A stretch of 64,000 nt of DNA from Parascedosporium putredinis (GCA_949357655.1 CASHTG010000021.1:620001-684000), one strand, 5' to 3'; positions 25,703-39,036 are shown, numbered from the stretch's first letter. Numbers and translations are program-made. The notes: a model not told the origin generated them from the letters alone.

Positions 25703-27233
25703 GGTGTGCGTGTTGTGTGTGTGCTCCAAGCTTCAAGTTTGAATGCACTCTTGAGCCGTCTGTGTGTTACTCGACACTGCAACCAGCTTTACCGAGAAAC
25801 GAAACGATGAATTGATCCAATGGGCCAATTTGATCCAAAAGAGAATAGTACTTACCCACCATGTCTGTTTTGTGGCGTGTAGCACCACGATAGCTTGGCA
25901 ACTGGACGGAGATGAAGAAAAGAAGAGAGGGAATTTGGCGGATAGAAAGAGAGAGAGCGATAGACGAAACTAATTTCAAAAAGAGTCCGCTCTCAAAGCG
26001 ATTATGTTCAATGTTCCGATTTCCTTATGACAAAGGAAGAAAAGGCTCTGCCAACTCCAAGTCGACTCAAGAGGAAAGAGCCGTCGACCTTGTCTTGGAT
26101 CTCTCGGATCTTCGCTGCTTCGTGTTTGGTGGAGAAGGGGGTGGAGTAGCTTTGCAGAACAGTCCCTACAGCACGCTCACTGGGTGAAGGAGATGGACAC
26201 AGCAAGCAGCAGGTTGAAAAGATCACGTCACTTTCGGGAAAAGACTTGCGCTGGCTATTGCGGTTCAGCGTACTTCGTACGTTCTAGATCAGAATGAGAT
26301 CAATTCCCAGTCCAACGAGAAATCTCACCCCCTGGCTCGAGCTCGCGGGAAAGGAGTGAGAACGAACTGACAAACGATCGAGGTCCCCTTGGTCGAACTG
26401 TGGGGAGGGGGTCAAGGGGATGAACCGGTCCAGTCCAAACAGGTGACAAGGTCCAGCGAACAGGGGTCGTCCGCACCGCTCTTTTCTCGAAGCGTAGTGG
26501 ATATTAAACCCAGAGTCTGCCGTAATGCCTCTTTTCGGAGGGGCGTTCTCGCGGAGCTGAGGATGCGCGCTGCGTTATTTGGCGGGCGGGGAAATATCAG
26601 ATCTAAAATTGAGGCAGTGCGGTTTGCCAAGAGGAAGCAAGCCAAAAAAATGTGCGAGGGAAGGAGAGCGAGATCTCCGTTTGCTGTGCCAATCTGCCAA
26701 AGAAGCTATTGCACGTTTCTCGAGAGAACCGAAAGAGAGTTATCGGAGTGGGTCAAGAGGTGATTTTTGTCTCGGAGCTCTCAACTTCAAGATGGGGCTC
26801 AAAACAGGGAGAGAAGAGAGAGATAGATAGATGGGGACACTATTACGCAGGGAGAATGCACCAAGTTGATAATATATGAAAAAGCAAAACACGAGATCTT
26901 ATCCAAACTCTAACCAGGGAAGCTTAGCGAGTCCTTGGAAGAAGGGGAAAAAGAAAGGAATATGGAGCCATGACGGCGTCATGCAGAAGACATGAACATG
27001 AAAGCCCTCAGCTCCAGTGCTCCCTCGTACCGAACTCCAAACTCTACAAAGCACCAAGCTTCCAAGCTGCGAGTACGCCTGCATTGAGGTAATATGGTCT
27101 TTCCATCAGATTGATCTCACCCTCTCAGTCAGCCTCAGGCGTCTCTCGCCCTCTTAGCGCCTTCCCTTCGAGGCTCCGACGCTCCTCAGCCACGCCGAAA
27201 CTCTTTTTCCCTTTACTGCAAGAGGGCGGGGCT

Positions 27234-27265
27234 CAAGGCAGCAAGGCAGCAAGGCAGCAAGGCAG
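27234..27265. repeat. Four perfect CAAGGCAG octamer repeats
   Basis: Four head-to-tail copies of an 8-base unit are followed by a partial fifth copy. No supported gene overlaps it, so it is treated as a microsatellite. Confidence 0.85.
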
Positions 27266-27656
27266 CAAGTGGACCGACAAGAAATGCCTTCAGCAACCTT
27301 GACATGGATCTTTGTAGTGTATTTGAATATTACCGGGTAGTCGAGGAACCATTACAAGAGAACATTGAGCTTGGAGCTTCCCCAATGCACCCATTGTATT
27401 CTACTTGGTATAGACAGTGCACCAACACTGCACTCTCATTCCTAGTCCCGGCGATCAACTCCGTCTTTTCCTTCTTGTATTACCCTTCAATTTTTCCCTT
27501 CGTCAGTGCTGCTCCTCCTCTCCTCCTCTTTCCCCCACACAACCACTCGATGCAAGCGTCAAATCAAGCACCCGCGCAGCACTGCCTCAGTCTAGCTCGC
27601 CCACGCGGCATCCACATTGGATCGACCTAGTGACAGCACTCCGCTCCCCTCCACCC

Positions 27657-27689
27657 TGTAGCCACCTTGTAGCCACCTTGTAGCCACCC
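27657..27689. repeat. Three copies of an 11-base TGTAGCCACCT repeat
   Basis: Three near-perfect tandem copies lie in the gene-poor region, about 400 bases after the CAAGGCAG array. Confidence 0.85.
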
Positions 27690-28207
27690 AATTACCGCTC
27701 TCCTCCTTCCTTCACCTTTTGTTGCTTCTTTCCGATTTTCCTAGCTCCAGACTTCACCTCAAGATCTTAATGCACCTTTGTCCTTGTGCTATTGATTTCG
27801 GTATTTATTTGGCCTACTCTGTGCCTCTACTTGATAGTACCCGACTCAAAGTGCCAGTGGAATATCACTTGGCCTCGATGTGAAGGCTATGTAGTGTATG
27901 CTTGGCAGTGCGTGAGCAAGACAACACAAAATCAAAATAAGGCGGCCTTTGACATGGTGAGGCATCAACAAGCAACGATACTGGCCTGGCCTGGCTTCAA
28001 TGTTCCAACTGCTCTTCCGAGTCCAGTCGACTGGGTCGCACAAGATTGGTCAATGCTACCACCCCCTTGATCCGGTGGAGCTTGCACTTTCCCGGCGCCA
28101 AGCGTGGATCCCCCTTCAGCATTCCAGGAGTCGGCGGCCTCCCAGACGTCACTCCGAAATCACGCTTCTTGTGTGGATCCCACCCACCCCTTCCCTTTGC
28201 CTTGCAA

Positions 28208-28272
28208 CCTTTTCCACCTTTTCCACCTTTTCCCACCCTTTCCACCCTGGCACCCTGGCACCCTGGCACCCC
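28208..28272. repeat. Compound pyrimidine tandem repeat
   Basis: ACCTTTTCC-like units run directly into three perfect CACCCTGG octamers (28243-28266). The strand is almost purely pyrimidine over much of this stretch. Confidence 0.8.
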
Positions 28273-29894
28273 ACTCCACTTCCGGTCCACTATCATCGAG
28301 TGCTCCATTATCAACCGTCCGTCACTTGAGAGCTTCTTCTGCACGCTGGCCGGACTGGTGAACACAGACAGCGCGTGCCGCATGCTTGTCTCTCTCTCTT
28401 CATCACTCTCTCACTCTCTCCCGTGTTTAGATGTCATGAGATGGGATGCAGATACAATTTCTCTCAAGTGATAGATGCTTTCAAGTAACGAAAGCAATAG
28501 GTCGACGGTGATATCCACAAGAGCCGGCGACCGCTGCCCACCAGTACATTCAACCAAGTAGTGTACTGCATATGCCGCCGTAGAGCCACCGCTATCCTTG
28601 CTTCCGATCTCGAATAATCCATCGAAGCTTTTTGGCACCCACATGGCAATATTCAAACAATGGATCCCACTCCATCTCCAATCCCACTCACACCTCCTTC
28701 CGAGCTCTTGTCTGGCGCCCCCATCAAACAAACCCCTTTCCCTTTAAAAAAAAAAAAAAAAAAAGCCACTCTTGGCCCTTCATTCTGGTCCTTGCACCCA
28801 ACGCTTGTGCGTGCAGCGGCATGGGAAGTTCATGAGTTCATGAGATAGGCATCCATGCATTCCACGCAACGGCCAAACTTTCGCCCAACCCCCAAGATCA
28901 GATGCGCAATTCCGGCACCCTTTGTTGGCCGGCCCGCGATTTCATTTACACGGCGATGCGCCGCAATATGCTCCAGTTTCGGCGCCAAGTCAGCTCAAGA
29001 CAGGAAAAATACATTGGGCATGGAGGCTCCAAGAAGAAACAAAAATTTAGGTGCAAGATATATTATGAAATATCATCTACTCCTCGCCACGGCACCGAGG
29101 TCAAGGAGGCTTAGCTACTAGTGTAGTTTATACAAAGTTCAACGTCGCAAGGGAGCAAAGTCTGTCTCAGCAGACATGTCAGGAGATAATATAGGAAACC
29201 TCTGCTCCTGAAACGCCAGAAGAACCTCAGGTTGGTACGAGCCCCCTTTCCAGACGCAAGGATCGACAGAGCTCCACCCCGGTTGCCATGACGTAACTTC
29301 CATCAAGGGGTCTCAAAGCCCCCAACTCCCCAACTCCCGAGATCAAGCTCCAATTGATCCGCTGGGGGAGGGGAGGAGCGTCGTCGCACGACGAAGAGGA
29401 TGGACGATCGTTGCTCGAGCAGACCTCCGATATATCGCGCAGAAGGATCTCCGGAATCCCAACACCCACCCATACTTGCACTTGCACTTGCAAGCCCAGG
29501 GGCATTCCTCGCCAATCACAAAGGGTTCGGCCATGCTAAGGAGGAGGAAGAGGTGTGATAAAGATGTACAATTATGGATGCAAGGTAACTAGCTAGCTCG
29601 TCGGAAATATGTACTGTACCACCCAGGCCTTTCCCTTTCCACACCAACGCCCAAGAGAGTTCACCGCGAATCAACCATGGTGGCTTGGAAGCAAAACTTT
29701 CCCCGCAGCGTCTGCAAGAAAAAACCCCGGCCCTCCAAAAGTATGCATGGGAGTGTGGAGAGGCTGGGAGAAGGCGAAAAGATAATAGGGCGAACAAAAA
29801 AGGAAAGAACGTTAAAGAGAGCAAAAAGTCACCCGCCTCCGCGGGTTCCATTGTCCAGAGCTTCCGGAGCTCAGCCACCCCGTCCTCGTCACGA

Positions 29895-32800
29895 TTATGC
29901 TCCTCCCATTGCTGCAGACATGTCCCAACACGTTAGTCAACTGCCCTACGGTGCAAGACACGCCCCTTCCAGAAAAAGGAATCTTTTATAGGGCGGATAC
30001 GATGTGAGAATAATGCGGTGAGACGTCACCACATGTGTAGTTTTGGGAGGTAAGAAAGTGCAGGGGAGGAAAATGGAAAAAGAAAAGGAACCAAACGTGG
30101 CCGTCGCCGACGATGGATATGAGAACTCACCGGCCGCGTACGCCAGGTACCACGTCAAAGATGCTCCACCGTCAAGCCATGCCGGGTTGAAGGACGGGCT
30201 GTTGAAAAACTGCCACGCCTCGTTCGGGTACGCCAGTGCGTAGTTGCCGTACACGATCCCCTTCCATCCCCGCCGATCTGGTCCGCACGTCCGTCGCTAA
30301 AGTACGTCGTCCATTCCTCGAGCACAAACTCCCTCGTCCGCGACAACGATGAGGCGGCGAGGAGAGGCAGCATGTGGATACCCTGGATATACTCCAGGTT
30401 CGCCCCGAAGAACGTCGTGTGGTCCGCCTTGTTCTCAAACAGGATGCCTGCAACCTTGTTGTTGATAAATTCCGGAGGCTGCACCGCGTTATCGCTCGTC
30501 ATGAGATAGTAGTGCTGCACCGCCCTGGAGAGCACGGCGAGTTGGAGGTTTCCGCTACATCCCCGGCTAGTTAGCGACCGGGCCGATGTCACGACATTCT
30601 TTTTCCCGTGGGAGGAGGTGAAGAAGCGGGGCAGCGGAGCAGCGGAGGATCCGGACAGTGAAAGGACGATGGGGGCATAAGAAGGGGGTGGCTTGGTCTA
30701 CCAAACTTACCGGGCCGCCATCAATGAGTCTCCCGTTACTGTGCCCCACATCTTGACAGCGTAGATACTCATCACATCCTCCGAACTCGATTCTTGGTTC
30801 TACATATGGCCGTATTAGCACTTCTCTTTCATTTCCCGACTCCAGGGTATACCCCATCCAGGGTAGGAGAGGGCAAGAGAGGGGTGGGTGGACAAGTTCG
30901 GCACCACCCTCTCTTCCTATCTTTTACCCCCTCCCCTTTTGGTCAAAACTTACCTTGCCGTCCATGCTCGCGTATAGCCCGGTGGCCCAGCTGTGCCCGT
31001 GGTACCAGTCAAAAGCGCGAGACTCGGGAAAGTAGCTATCCTTGGCGCTGGGATTGGCGTAATCTCTCACGAGCATGTTGATATAAGCCTTGTTTTGCTG
31101 CGCCCACGCCGGGTCTAGATGCCCGATGATGGCCCCGCAAGGACAAAGTAGCCCCAGTGGAAGTGGTGGTCGTTATAGTACGTGTTGCCAAAGTCCATCC
31201 CGCTATTGCCTGTCGTGTAAGTCGACGAAGAAACCACTCCGCCCCAGGCGCGTTCGTAAAGGAGCGGGTACTGTTGCCTATTCTCCACAAACGTCGCAAA
31301 GGCCTGCTTCAGCTTTTCGAGCCCGGCTTGGGCCAGCGCCCGATCCTCCAACATGTCGTTGATCACGTAGAGAATCATGGCAAACTTGGCCAGCCCCTTG
31401 CCGCTAAAGTACATGGAGTCGAGGTTGGTTTGATCAATCATATTCTGCGAGACCTCTTGCTGAGCGGCAGCGCGGATCGCTGACTTGGCCCCTTCCGAAA
31501 GCTTCACTCGAGACTCCCCTTCCGGCGTGTAAGGTGCGAACCCCATGCGCACAGGCATACGGGGCTCGACCATCGTCCAGCTGGTGCCGAACACGCCCGT
31601 TGCTATGCCTTTGGTGGTCGTCTGCATCCGCAGAGATGTGGCCTGGGTTTTGGTATCTAGGTCAAATGATTCCACATGATGGGGAAGAGCAAACATCAAG
31701 AGGGTCCCGTTGGAGACACCGCGGGGAAAAAGGTGAAGCTGTAGCTGCCCGTGGTGTCGTCCACCGATCCCGAAAGCTGAACTGTCTCCGGATACACTCC
31801 AGCAGCCTGATCGAGAGCCCCTTCGGCACCACCGCTGTCCTTAGCAATCTGAATGGTGCCGTAGAACGGCCTCGTGGCCTCAGCATTGCCATTGTTGATG
31901 ATCCTAAAGTCGAGGTCCTCGCCCCCGACTTAGTCGCATAGAGCCACCAAATTTTGCCATCCTCAAGCAGAAATTTGTACTTTATGACTCCATACTTTGG
32001 ATTCTCCGTCGCCTTGCTGACGGTCCTAAAGAAGACGTTGGATTGAATTAGAGGGGTAGCTCCGTTATACAATCCGGTGACGAACCCCATTCCCTGGACC
32101 AATGGGAAGGAGATGGCCGGCTCGCTGTTTGCGCTGGGTCGAAGGCGCACAGTCGCCGACATGGCCGTGATGCTGTCCGTGGTAAGAGTGGTTCCCTGGC
32201 CGAGCTCCTTGGCGCTCATGATCAACGACTGGATTCCAACGGGGTTGTAAAGAATGCCGCGGCACCAGTAGGCGCCTTGGGACCACCAAACACGCGCTGG
32301 TTCGCATCGGTATGCGAAATGGCGAGCCCAAAGCTTCCCGTGGGCCCATTTCCGCCCACCCAGGCTACCGAGTAGGGAAAAGTATAAGTGGGCGCTTTCT
32401 GGTCCCCCAAAAGAAGTTGGAAAAGAACTTGTTCGTCTGGAGGGGTGGCCCTTGCGCTACTCCAAGACGGGGTACTGGGTGGTCGTCCCTCTGCGCAATA
32501 TTGCTGGGTGGCGGCCCGGAGTCGATGGGCTCTGCGAAAATGTTCGCGCTGATCATGGTCTCAATGCCCGGCATTTCTGACACTGAAGTAGGCTCGGATG
32601 TAGGAGAAAGAATCGAGGTTGGAGGCTCCACGGCGCTCTCGGTAGGCGACTTGGTTTCCGGATCACCCGCCTCGTCCACTGGCAGGCCGGTCGTGTGCGG
32701 CTCCTTGTCCGATAGAGTTGGGAGGATATGGAGGGTGCAGTTGGACGCCGTGCTTATTTCCACACTCACAGTTTGGTCGGTAGGGAAATCTATACTTCCC

Positions 32801-33289
32801 GTAGCTCCGCCGTTGGTACGAGTCCGGGTTAGACTCGATAGAGAGGGTACACTTTGGGTAGATGACGTCTTTCGTGGATCTCCGCCTGAGGCTTGTGAAT
32901 TGGTGATGGTTTTCAAAGAGGTTGGGCGATGAACCGCAAAGACGGTCCGGCGACTAGTAGTGACGGTCACGGTCACGCTTGAAAAAATAGTTGTAGTCGT
33001 GGTTGGCTCAACGACCAAGGTCTCAATTTCCCGATCAAAGGACTCAGCTGTCGTAGTTGCCGTGGCTGGCTCCGGGTCTAAACCACCCCCACGGTCGATT
33101 TGGCCTTGGCCTTCCGCCTGGTCTTGGGCCGTGGTAGCCAAAGGGTGGCCTCGGACGGGCAGCAAAGCGCCCGGGTGGCCGGTTACGAAAGTTGGGTGGC
33201 CCGAAAGCGGGTTCCGGCTCACACTGGCCGATGAGGACCTGCCCCAACGTCAGCAAAAGAATCCACAACGCTGTATGCCCGTGATTCAT
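29895..33289 (-). CDS. Secreted endo-1,3-beta-glucanase, glycoside hydrolase family 81
   Basis: Cleaves internal beta-1,3-glucan bonds of cell walls; GH81 enzymes act in wall remodelling, cell separation and autolysis. Four exons, 30954-33289, 30711-30799, 30131-30554 and a last one of only 17 nt (29895-29911), give about 957 residues. The order is a signal peptide (MNHGHTALWILLLTLGQ), a Pro/Gly/Arg-rich segment, a Thr/Ser-rich linker, and then the GH81 domain from NKFFSNFFLG to WLDGGASLTWYLAYAA. Family motifs YNDHHFHWGYFVLA and NQESSSEDVM hold the proposed catalytic acids. Six single-base deficits interrupt it, near AAAA 32409-32412, 32271-32280, C5 31922-31926, G4 31723-31726, C4 31133-31136 and C4 30268-30271. 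The Pro-rich part near 33060-33220 needs two further bases or the loss of one, so the N-terminal linker is uncertain. Confidence 0.94.
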
Positions 33290-35821
33290 GGTGATGGGAG
33301 GGCCAAAAAGAACAGCAAGTAAAAAACACAAAGAACAAAGAACAAAGGGCAAAGAAGAAGCCCGAGACCACAACAGAACGTGGGCACTCGTGGAGGGATG
33401 GCACCTTAATAAAGAAGACAACTTTCTTCTCCCACCTTCCTTTCTTTTTCCTCTTCTTCCCGTAGCCCCAAGGGTCTTCTCTCCAAACTTCGGCATCGAA
33501 AACTGGAAAAAGGAAAAGAAAGACGCAAGAGGGGTAAGCTCACGAGAGCCAAGGCAGCTGTCCACCTTGGGGCGCACATGGTAAACGGCCCTTCATTTCC
33601 CCACCCTATCTTGAGGTCCGGTTGTTTGCGCCATCACGCTTCTTGTACACACCAATGCAGGTGCCGGTAAGAATGCCGTCGGATGACGCCTCCAAGGGGC
33701 CTCAAGACAGCGGGATAGCCCAAAAGAAAAGCATGTTCATGAAACGTAAAAGCGCGTTCTCATGACTGCTAGTCTCAGATTCAGCGGTTTCACCGTGGCT
33801 CTGGTAGACTTGCTGTGCAGGAGGCTGCGTTCATCCACCTTCACCAGCCAGGGGCATGTCTTACAATATACGAGAGGTCTGGCTAACGTACCTTACAGGA
33901 ACCACTGGACCCTGCGCCGGGAAAAATAACGCAAGGCTAACGGCCTCGAAGTGAAACCAATAGACTCAGGTACGGGGCGCTTTTGTCGGCGGACTCCTTG
34001 CTCTCTGCCCTCTTTCTTTTCTTTTGCAGTGGCAGTGGCAGTTGTGGCGAGGTGGAGCGTAGGAGACAGCTGCAAACCCCCAGAATAAGAAAATAAAAAT
34101 AAGCCAAACAGCTGTCAAAAACGGTAGGACGTGAAGCTGCACGAATATGTATACAGGGTTCGAGAAGCAACCATACGACTCGAGCATATAAGGCGTTGGC
34201 AAAAGGGTTGTTGATGATAATGATGTCGAGAGCGGAGAACGAAGCTCCCCGAGCCTTCCATTTCCAGCAATGAGCATGACAAAGGAAAAGAGCTTCTCGC
34301 ATTGGCGAGAAGTCGCGCCCCACCAATGACATACATAGCTACGACAATTTCATGTACTTGCAGGTGCGGTGCACTACAAAGTTGGCAGGATGGGAGCTGA
34401 TCAGCAGCATCAGTACATCAATGGCCAGGCCGACTGTCTGGTCCGGCTGGGACCTGTGCTTCTTCTTGCCGTGCTGGTGATTTTCATGGATCTATGGTCG
34501 ATGTCTTCAATGCTGCGTTTCTGAGCTTGCATGGTGCTTTGATACCGATTGATACAAAGGCAAGCTCGGCATCTGGGGGCTAACTACCCGCCCCTCCGAC
34601 CAATGGGATAGGACGTAACGTTGGCTGCTCCAGAGTAACACAGAATGGTGAAAATCTGGAAATAGCAACGAGGATGACTCGAAGGCGGAGTTCGGCCTCC
34701 TCCTAGCTCGGAAAACCCTTCAATAGCTGCTCTGCGGGGATGCGATAATAGCGACGATCCATTGATTGTCTGCAGGGGGATGACAATCCCACCCAGCACA
34801 GACTAGACTGGCTTAAGCCCGGTTTCAATGTTCTCTGCCAGTCTGGCGACTCCCGGAAACGCACCAGCAATTTCAACTGCATGACGTACCTACCATTTGT
34901 GAATGATATCTCCACCCTTGGAAGTTTTGCTAAAATAGAGGGAAAAAACTTCTCTCCCTTCACTCATGTGTGTCCTTTCCTCTTTCCGTCTAAGTCACTT
35001 CCGTTATCTTGCCAGTCTATGAGAGGTAGTAGGCCGGCGGTGTAAGGAAATGGAGACTTGTGAGAGAAACAAGTCTAACAAACCCCCGCATGTTCGCAGT
35101 AATATTCCTCTCCCTGAGGGAAGAACGGTGGGAGTGCCGAGGTCCACTGCAAGGGAAAGTACATGTAGGCATGGGAGCGAAATGCCCCGCGATCAATTGA
35201 TGGGTATTGCCCTCATTTTGCGGCACCCATTGTGGTACCCGTGCACGCTATGTTGCCTGCCATCTATCCATTGTAATCAATGGGAACAATGACAAATGTC
35301 CCCACCAATTATCCGGAGGGCGAGTTTTAGACGAGGAGAGAGAGACAGAGAGAGGCGGGGATCGATGATTAGATGATTGGAAGGCTTGTTAGCTCAGGGT
35401 CAGATGCACCTGTTTCACGTTCTATGCACGATTTTGTACTAGCATTCACAAAGCTCGTAATAGCAAAAGGTTACGGCATATCTTCGTAAACGAAGCATGA
35501 AAAGACTCATGTTAAAACGCTTCCAAAGAGGAAAAAAAAGAACGCAGCAATAACTAAATTCGTAAACTCCGGGGTATCATATTCTCCATCAACTCCTCAA
35601 TGCCGATCCCTCCAGGGCTCCGTTCCCTTCTCCAGCCACCTCCCCAGTGGCCGGCCGCGGTTGGAGCGCTCATCACTCCCAGCCGACGGCCTAGTCCTAG
35701 TGCTAGTCTATCACGCCCCCAGGCCCCACAGCCCCATCGAGTATCATCGCCGCCGCCACCACCACCACCAAGATACCATAGATGAGAGACAATCTCATTG
35801 TCAAATCGGCCATTGGCTTGG
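33290..35821. other. Intergenic region between GH81 gene and STN1
   Basis: The part next to 33290 is the promoter of the glucanase gene, and the part next to 35821 is the 3' flank of STN1. In between I see no gene. Frames over 33900-34340 and 35600-35780 are low-complexity or antisense noise. Confidence 0.55.
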
Positions 35822-37270
35822 CTACCCCTTGCTCACGCGCCTGCTCTTGTTATTCGAGATGCTAAAAGGATCACTGCCGATCTTGTGCAACAACTGGCGC
35901 GTAGATAGTCCGTCTTGCAAATTTGCCGATCTCTTCTTCAGCGGCGAGCCGTTCTTGATCGAAAATCGATCGTCTACCACGCTCCCCGCTCGTCGTGGGC
36001 CTGGATCAACGAGTTTGGTCGGTAGGGCTGATGGAGTCGGTTTCGTAATCTTGAATGGGTCGGCCATCGTAGACTTTTGGGATTTTCCGCTCCGGAGAGA
36101 TGGGAAAGGCGGGGGTCATCGCCAGCTCTGCGACCTCGAGACAGCAGGGACTCGTCTGCTTCGTCTGCGCGCTCCTCTTGTGGGCGAGTCGAGAGTTGCC
36201 TCCGGGAGCGCCCGACGGTCCTGTGTGGGGAAGCATCCAGCTTGGGCGGTGGCCGGGCAGGAGGGGGAACACTTGCTCTTGAACTAATCGCGAAGCGATC
36301 GAGCTTCCCCGTACTTCATCCGCATTAGGATCGCAAGTGATTGGAATATGGGGTTTGGCGGCCCGTGTTTTTGGCGCGTTTGTCTTCCCCACGAGGCTAT
36401 AGGGGTCGTTTGCCACGGCTTCTTCTAGCGGGTCAAGTGTTTCTCCTCCGCGCTTCATTTCTTTGACCTCGGAGGGCACCTCTTTCGCGGGTACTTTGTT
36501 AGAAACAGATCGGGATGCTACTCCTCCTTCTGCCTGGCGCACACGCTTAGTAGGGGCTTTCTCCTTGATGATTTTAAAGGGGTCCGCTTCGATCCCGGGT
36601 TTCGATCGCTTCCGTCCCTTGCGTTTACTAGCGGCCAGCTCAGCGTCTGCGCGCTCCGCTTCCTGGCGGCATCGCAGGATCTCAGGTTCCGACAACACCC
36701 ATGGTCGATCGAGGACGGTAACACGGAAGGCGCGTCTCTTCTCCCAGAGAAGGAGCTCCGATTCGGTAGAAGGTAGTAGGTGCGCCCGCGCAATTTTGAG
36801 ACCCCTGGATCGATGGTAGTGGGTAATGGTCCCTTTGACGTCCACCACGCAGCCGACTGCAAGATGGGAAAACTCGGAAGGGATGGGCGGCCGAGGGCCG
36901 AGGATGCTGCTGTCCTTCTTGGCCGCCCGCTTCCCCGTTTTCAGCATGAGGACGCATTCGATGTTGACGCCGCTGCTGTCGTCGACGGTGTAGACGCGTC
37001 GCTCGGCATAGTCGTCAATGGCGACAATCACACCCACAACCCGCACAAATTTTATGGGCAGGTTCTTGTAGAAGTGCAAATCTGGGGATGCGTGTCAGCC
37101 AAGGGAGGAACGACACAGCGGGAGAACTTGTCTGATGTACCTGGAAATGCCGGATAATGCCTAAGATGGGGAATGTCGGCGACCCTCAGGAAACACCAGG
37201 CTTCGTGGGTCGGCGCTTCCTTGAAGCAGTATTGCGGATAGATGGATGGGTTCGTTTGTTTGTTTGCCAT
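35822..37270 (-). CDS. STN1: CST-complex telomere protein Stn1 (OB-fold)
   Basis: Stn1 works with Ten1 and a Cdc13/Ctc1-type partner to cap telomeres and recruit DNA polymerase alpha for C-strand fill-in. Exons 37141-37270 and 35822-37081, with a 59-nt intron, give about 463 residues. The N-terminus has the fungal pattern YPQYCFKEAPTHEAWCFLR. The OB fold follows, with FYKNLPIKFVRVVGVIVAID and RVYTVDDSSGVNIEC, which are the strongest identifiers. After it comes a basic, disordered tail. The raw frame stops at 36006. Two single-base deficits, one near G5 36263-36267 and one about 36070-36150, reopen it to the stop at 35822. The continuation is supported by DPF-type repeats, two of which lie before the first stop and two after it. 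The distal tail is inferred, while the OB-fold part is secure. Confidence 0.86.
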
Positions 37271-39036
37271 GGCGTAGCATAATCATCTCGGTGCGACGTG
37301 GCGGCGCGAGGTCGAGGTCGTCGCCGTTGAAGATTTGGAGAAGGGGCGAATTGAGCGATGACCGTCTGATAATTAGGTAAATCCCTCTCGATGGGTATAT
37401 TCAATTTCAAAACGAGATGGATGGTAGCCTCACAACGTCGAGGTAGTTAGGCACCCAAAACGTTGAAGCGTGAATGTCAAGACACCACATCACGGCCAAT
37501 TCAGTCTTTTTGGGGCCAAATTATTGTTTACATTCACTGTGGCTGGCCTTCGGAGCAACCGCTCTTCTTTGGGCCAGAAACTTTTCAGCCACCCGTACAG
37601 TGCGTAAACAATACACTGTGCGGTCCCGTCGCCGCCGCCGAGACAGGGAACACATGCGCTTCCAAACTCAGTACAGAAATCGTTCGACCCCGCGAAGGAC
37701 GCACCGGTGATCGGTGATCGGTGGTGGTGGTGGTGGTCGGCCGGCAGGAACCCAAAACAGTCTCCCTGGACCATTGATGACTGTTTTCCTCCACGGCTTG
37801 TCGATGGGCAAGGGAGGAAATCCTTGTCAGCGTACCTTGGCCCCTGCAGTGTCACTTTGCAGCTGTCCCTTTTTTCTTTTCTATTTTCTGCTCAGGCGAC
37901 CTTGAAGTAACACGTCTCCCCTCCCCTCACTTTGCTACTTCAGGCTGGTGAACTAACTTTGATCGTTGATGTGGGGTCGTCTGCCAAGTCCACGAACGAG
38001 AACTCGGTGCCTCAAGTGAAATCTTTCTCCCAATTGCTCGGCAAATCGGGGGTCCCTAAAGGGCATGGAGGGGTTTTCGCTCGTACACAGTGGACGGTGG
38101 GCCAGCTTCCGAGGCAACTCCCACGGCCATGACAGGGCACAAGATTTATTGCCCCCCCCCCCCTCCGGCCCCCGCGGAGGGCGGTGGCATAACTTGCGTG
38201 GACCCGCGATCTTGCATGCTGCAAAGGGAGCATTCCGGTAAACGCATGTGGGCTTCGCCTCAGAAGCAACCGCAGAAGAGTCAGAGTGTCAGAGCGAGAT
38301 GGAGAAGCATCACGGGTGCGCAAACTTGTCCTCTTTGGTTGTTGCTAATTAGGGGGACCAAAAGTCTTCTCCTCTTTTTCCTTTCCTCCCGGCTGTTTCC
38401 CTTCGCCTGGCACCTCCGTTCAGGCGTTACACAGCTGATGTTGCCGTCTTCCATATACATTACTGGTGGCCTGCTGCTCGCATATATGGGCCACGAGTCC
38501 CGCGCCAGGCCGTCAATTTCGAGTAAAATAATAAAGAGGCCGGGATGCTCCAGATGTCCGCACACAGAGTCGTCTATGCAGGTTCGCACCGACTGTCATC
38601 GGGGTATCCGTCTGTCCGTAAATGATGTGAAGGGCCCGCTCCGTTCCCTTTGCATGGCTTTACTTTCAAAGGTGTCGTGTCGTTCCGGCTCAAAAGTATT
38701 TCGGTGCTCCTTCTGCGATAACCCTGATCTGGGCCGCGTCCGCCACCTGCTGCAGGCCCAGCTTAGTTGGATTTGGCCGCTTGGCTGACCTCTCACGCAC
38801 CGCAGGGGATGGAAATTTTTTCTTTTCTTCGTTTGCTTCTGTTGTATAAATTTTCCATCCGCATGGGCAGCTGTGGCCAATGGCGGTTCACTGTACGCAC
38901 ACTGTCCCGGGTACATCTTCCCAATGCAGTGATGCATGACGAAGGCGGGGTATTTTCCTGTGTAGTGGGCGAATCGAGATGGGGTATTATCAACTCGTCT
39001 CGAGAACCACTTACATACTTTCGAGGAACCCATCTT

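Larger units (their letters stand above)
24840..29894. other. Gene-poor 5 kb region with short tandem repeats
   Basis: The first 1 kb should be the promoter and 5' leader of VCX1. In the rest I find no ORF with a recognisable domain on either strand and no convincing spliced model. It carries several small tandem arrays, listed separately, plus an A19 tract at 28746-28764 and a GA-rich stretch around 25480-25530. A long non-coding RNA or a fast-evolving short secreted protein could be missed by eye. Confidence 0.5.

Noticed and set aside
26389..26763. 124-codon Arg-rich ORF
   Set aside because: No homology recognisable by eye, and it lies within a repeat-bearing region without other coding signs.
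38090..38788. 232-codon open frame on the plus strand
   Set aside because: It opens without an ATG, has no domain, and its composition looks like translated non-coding sequence.
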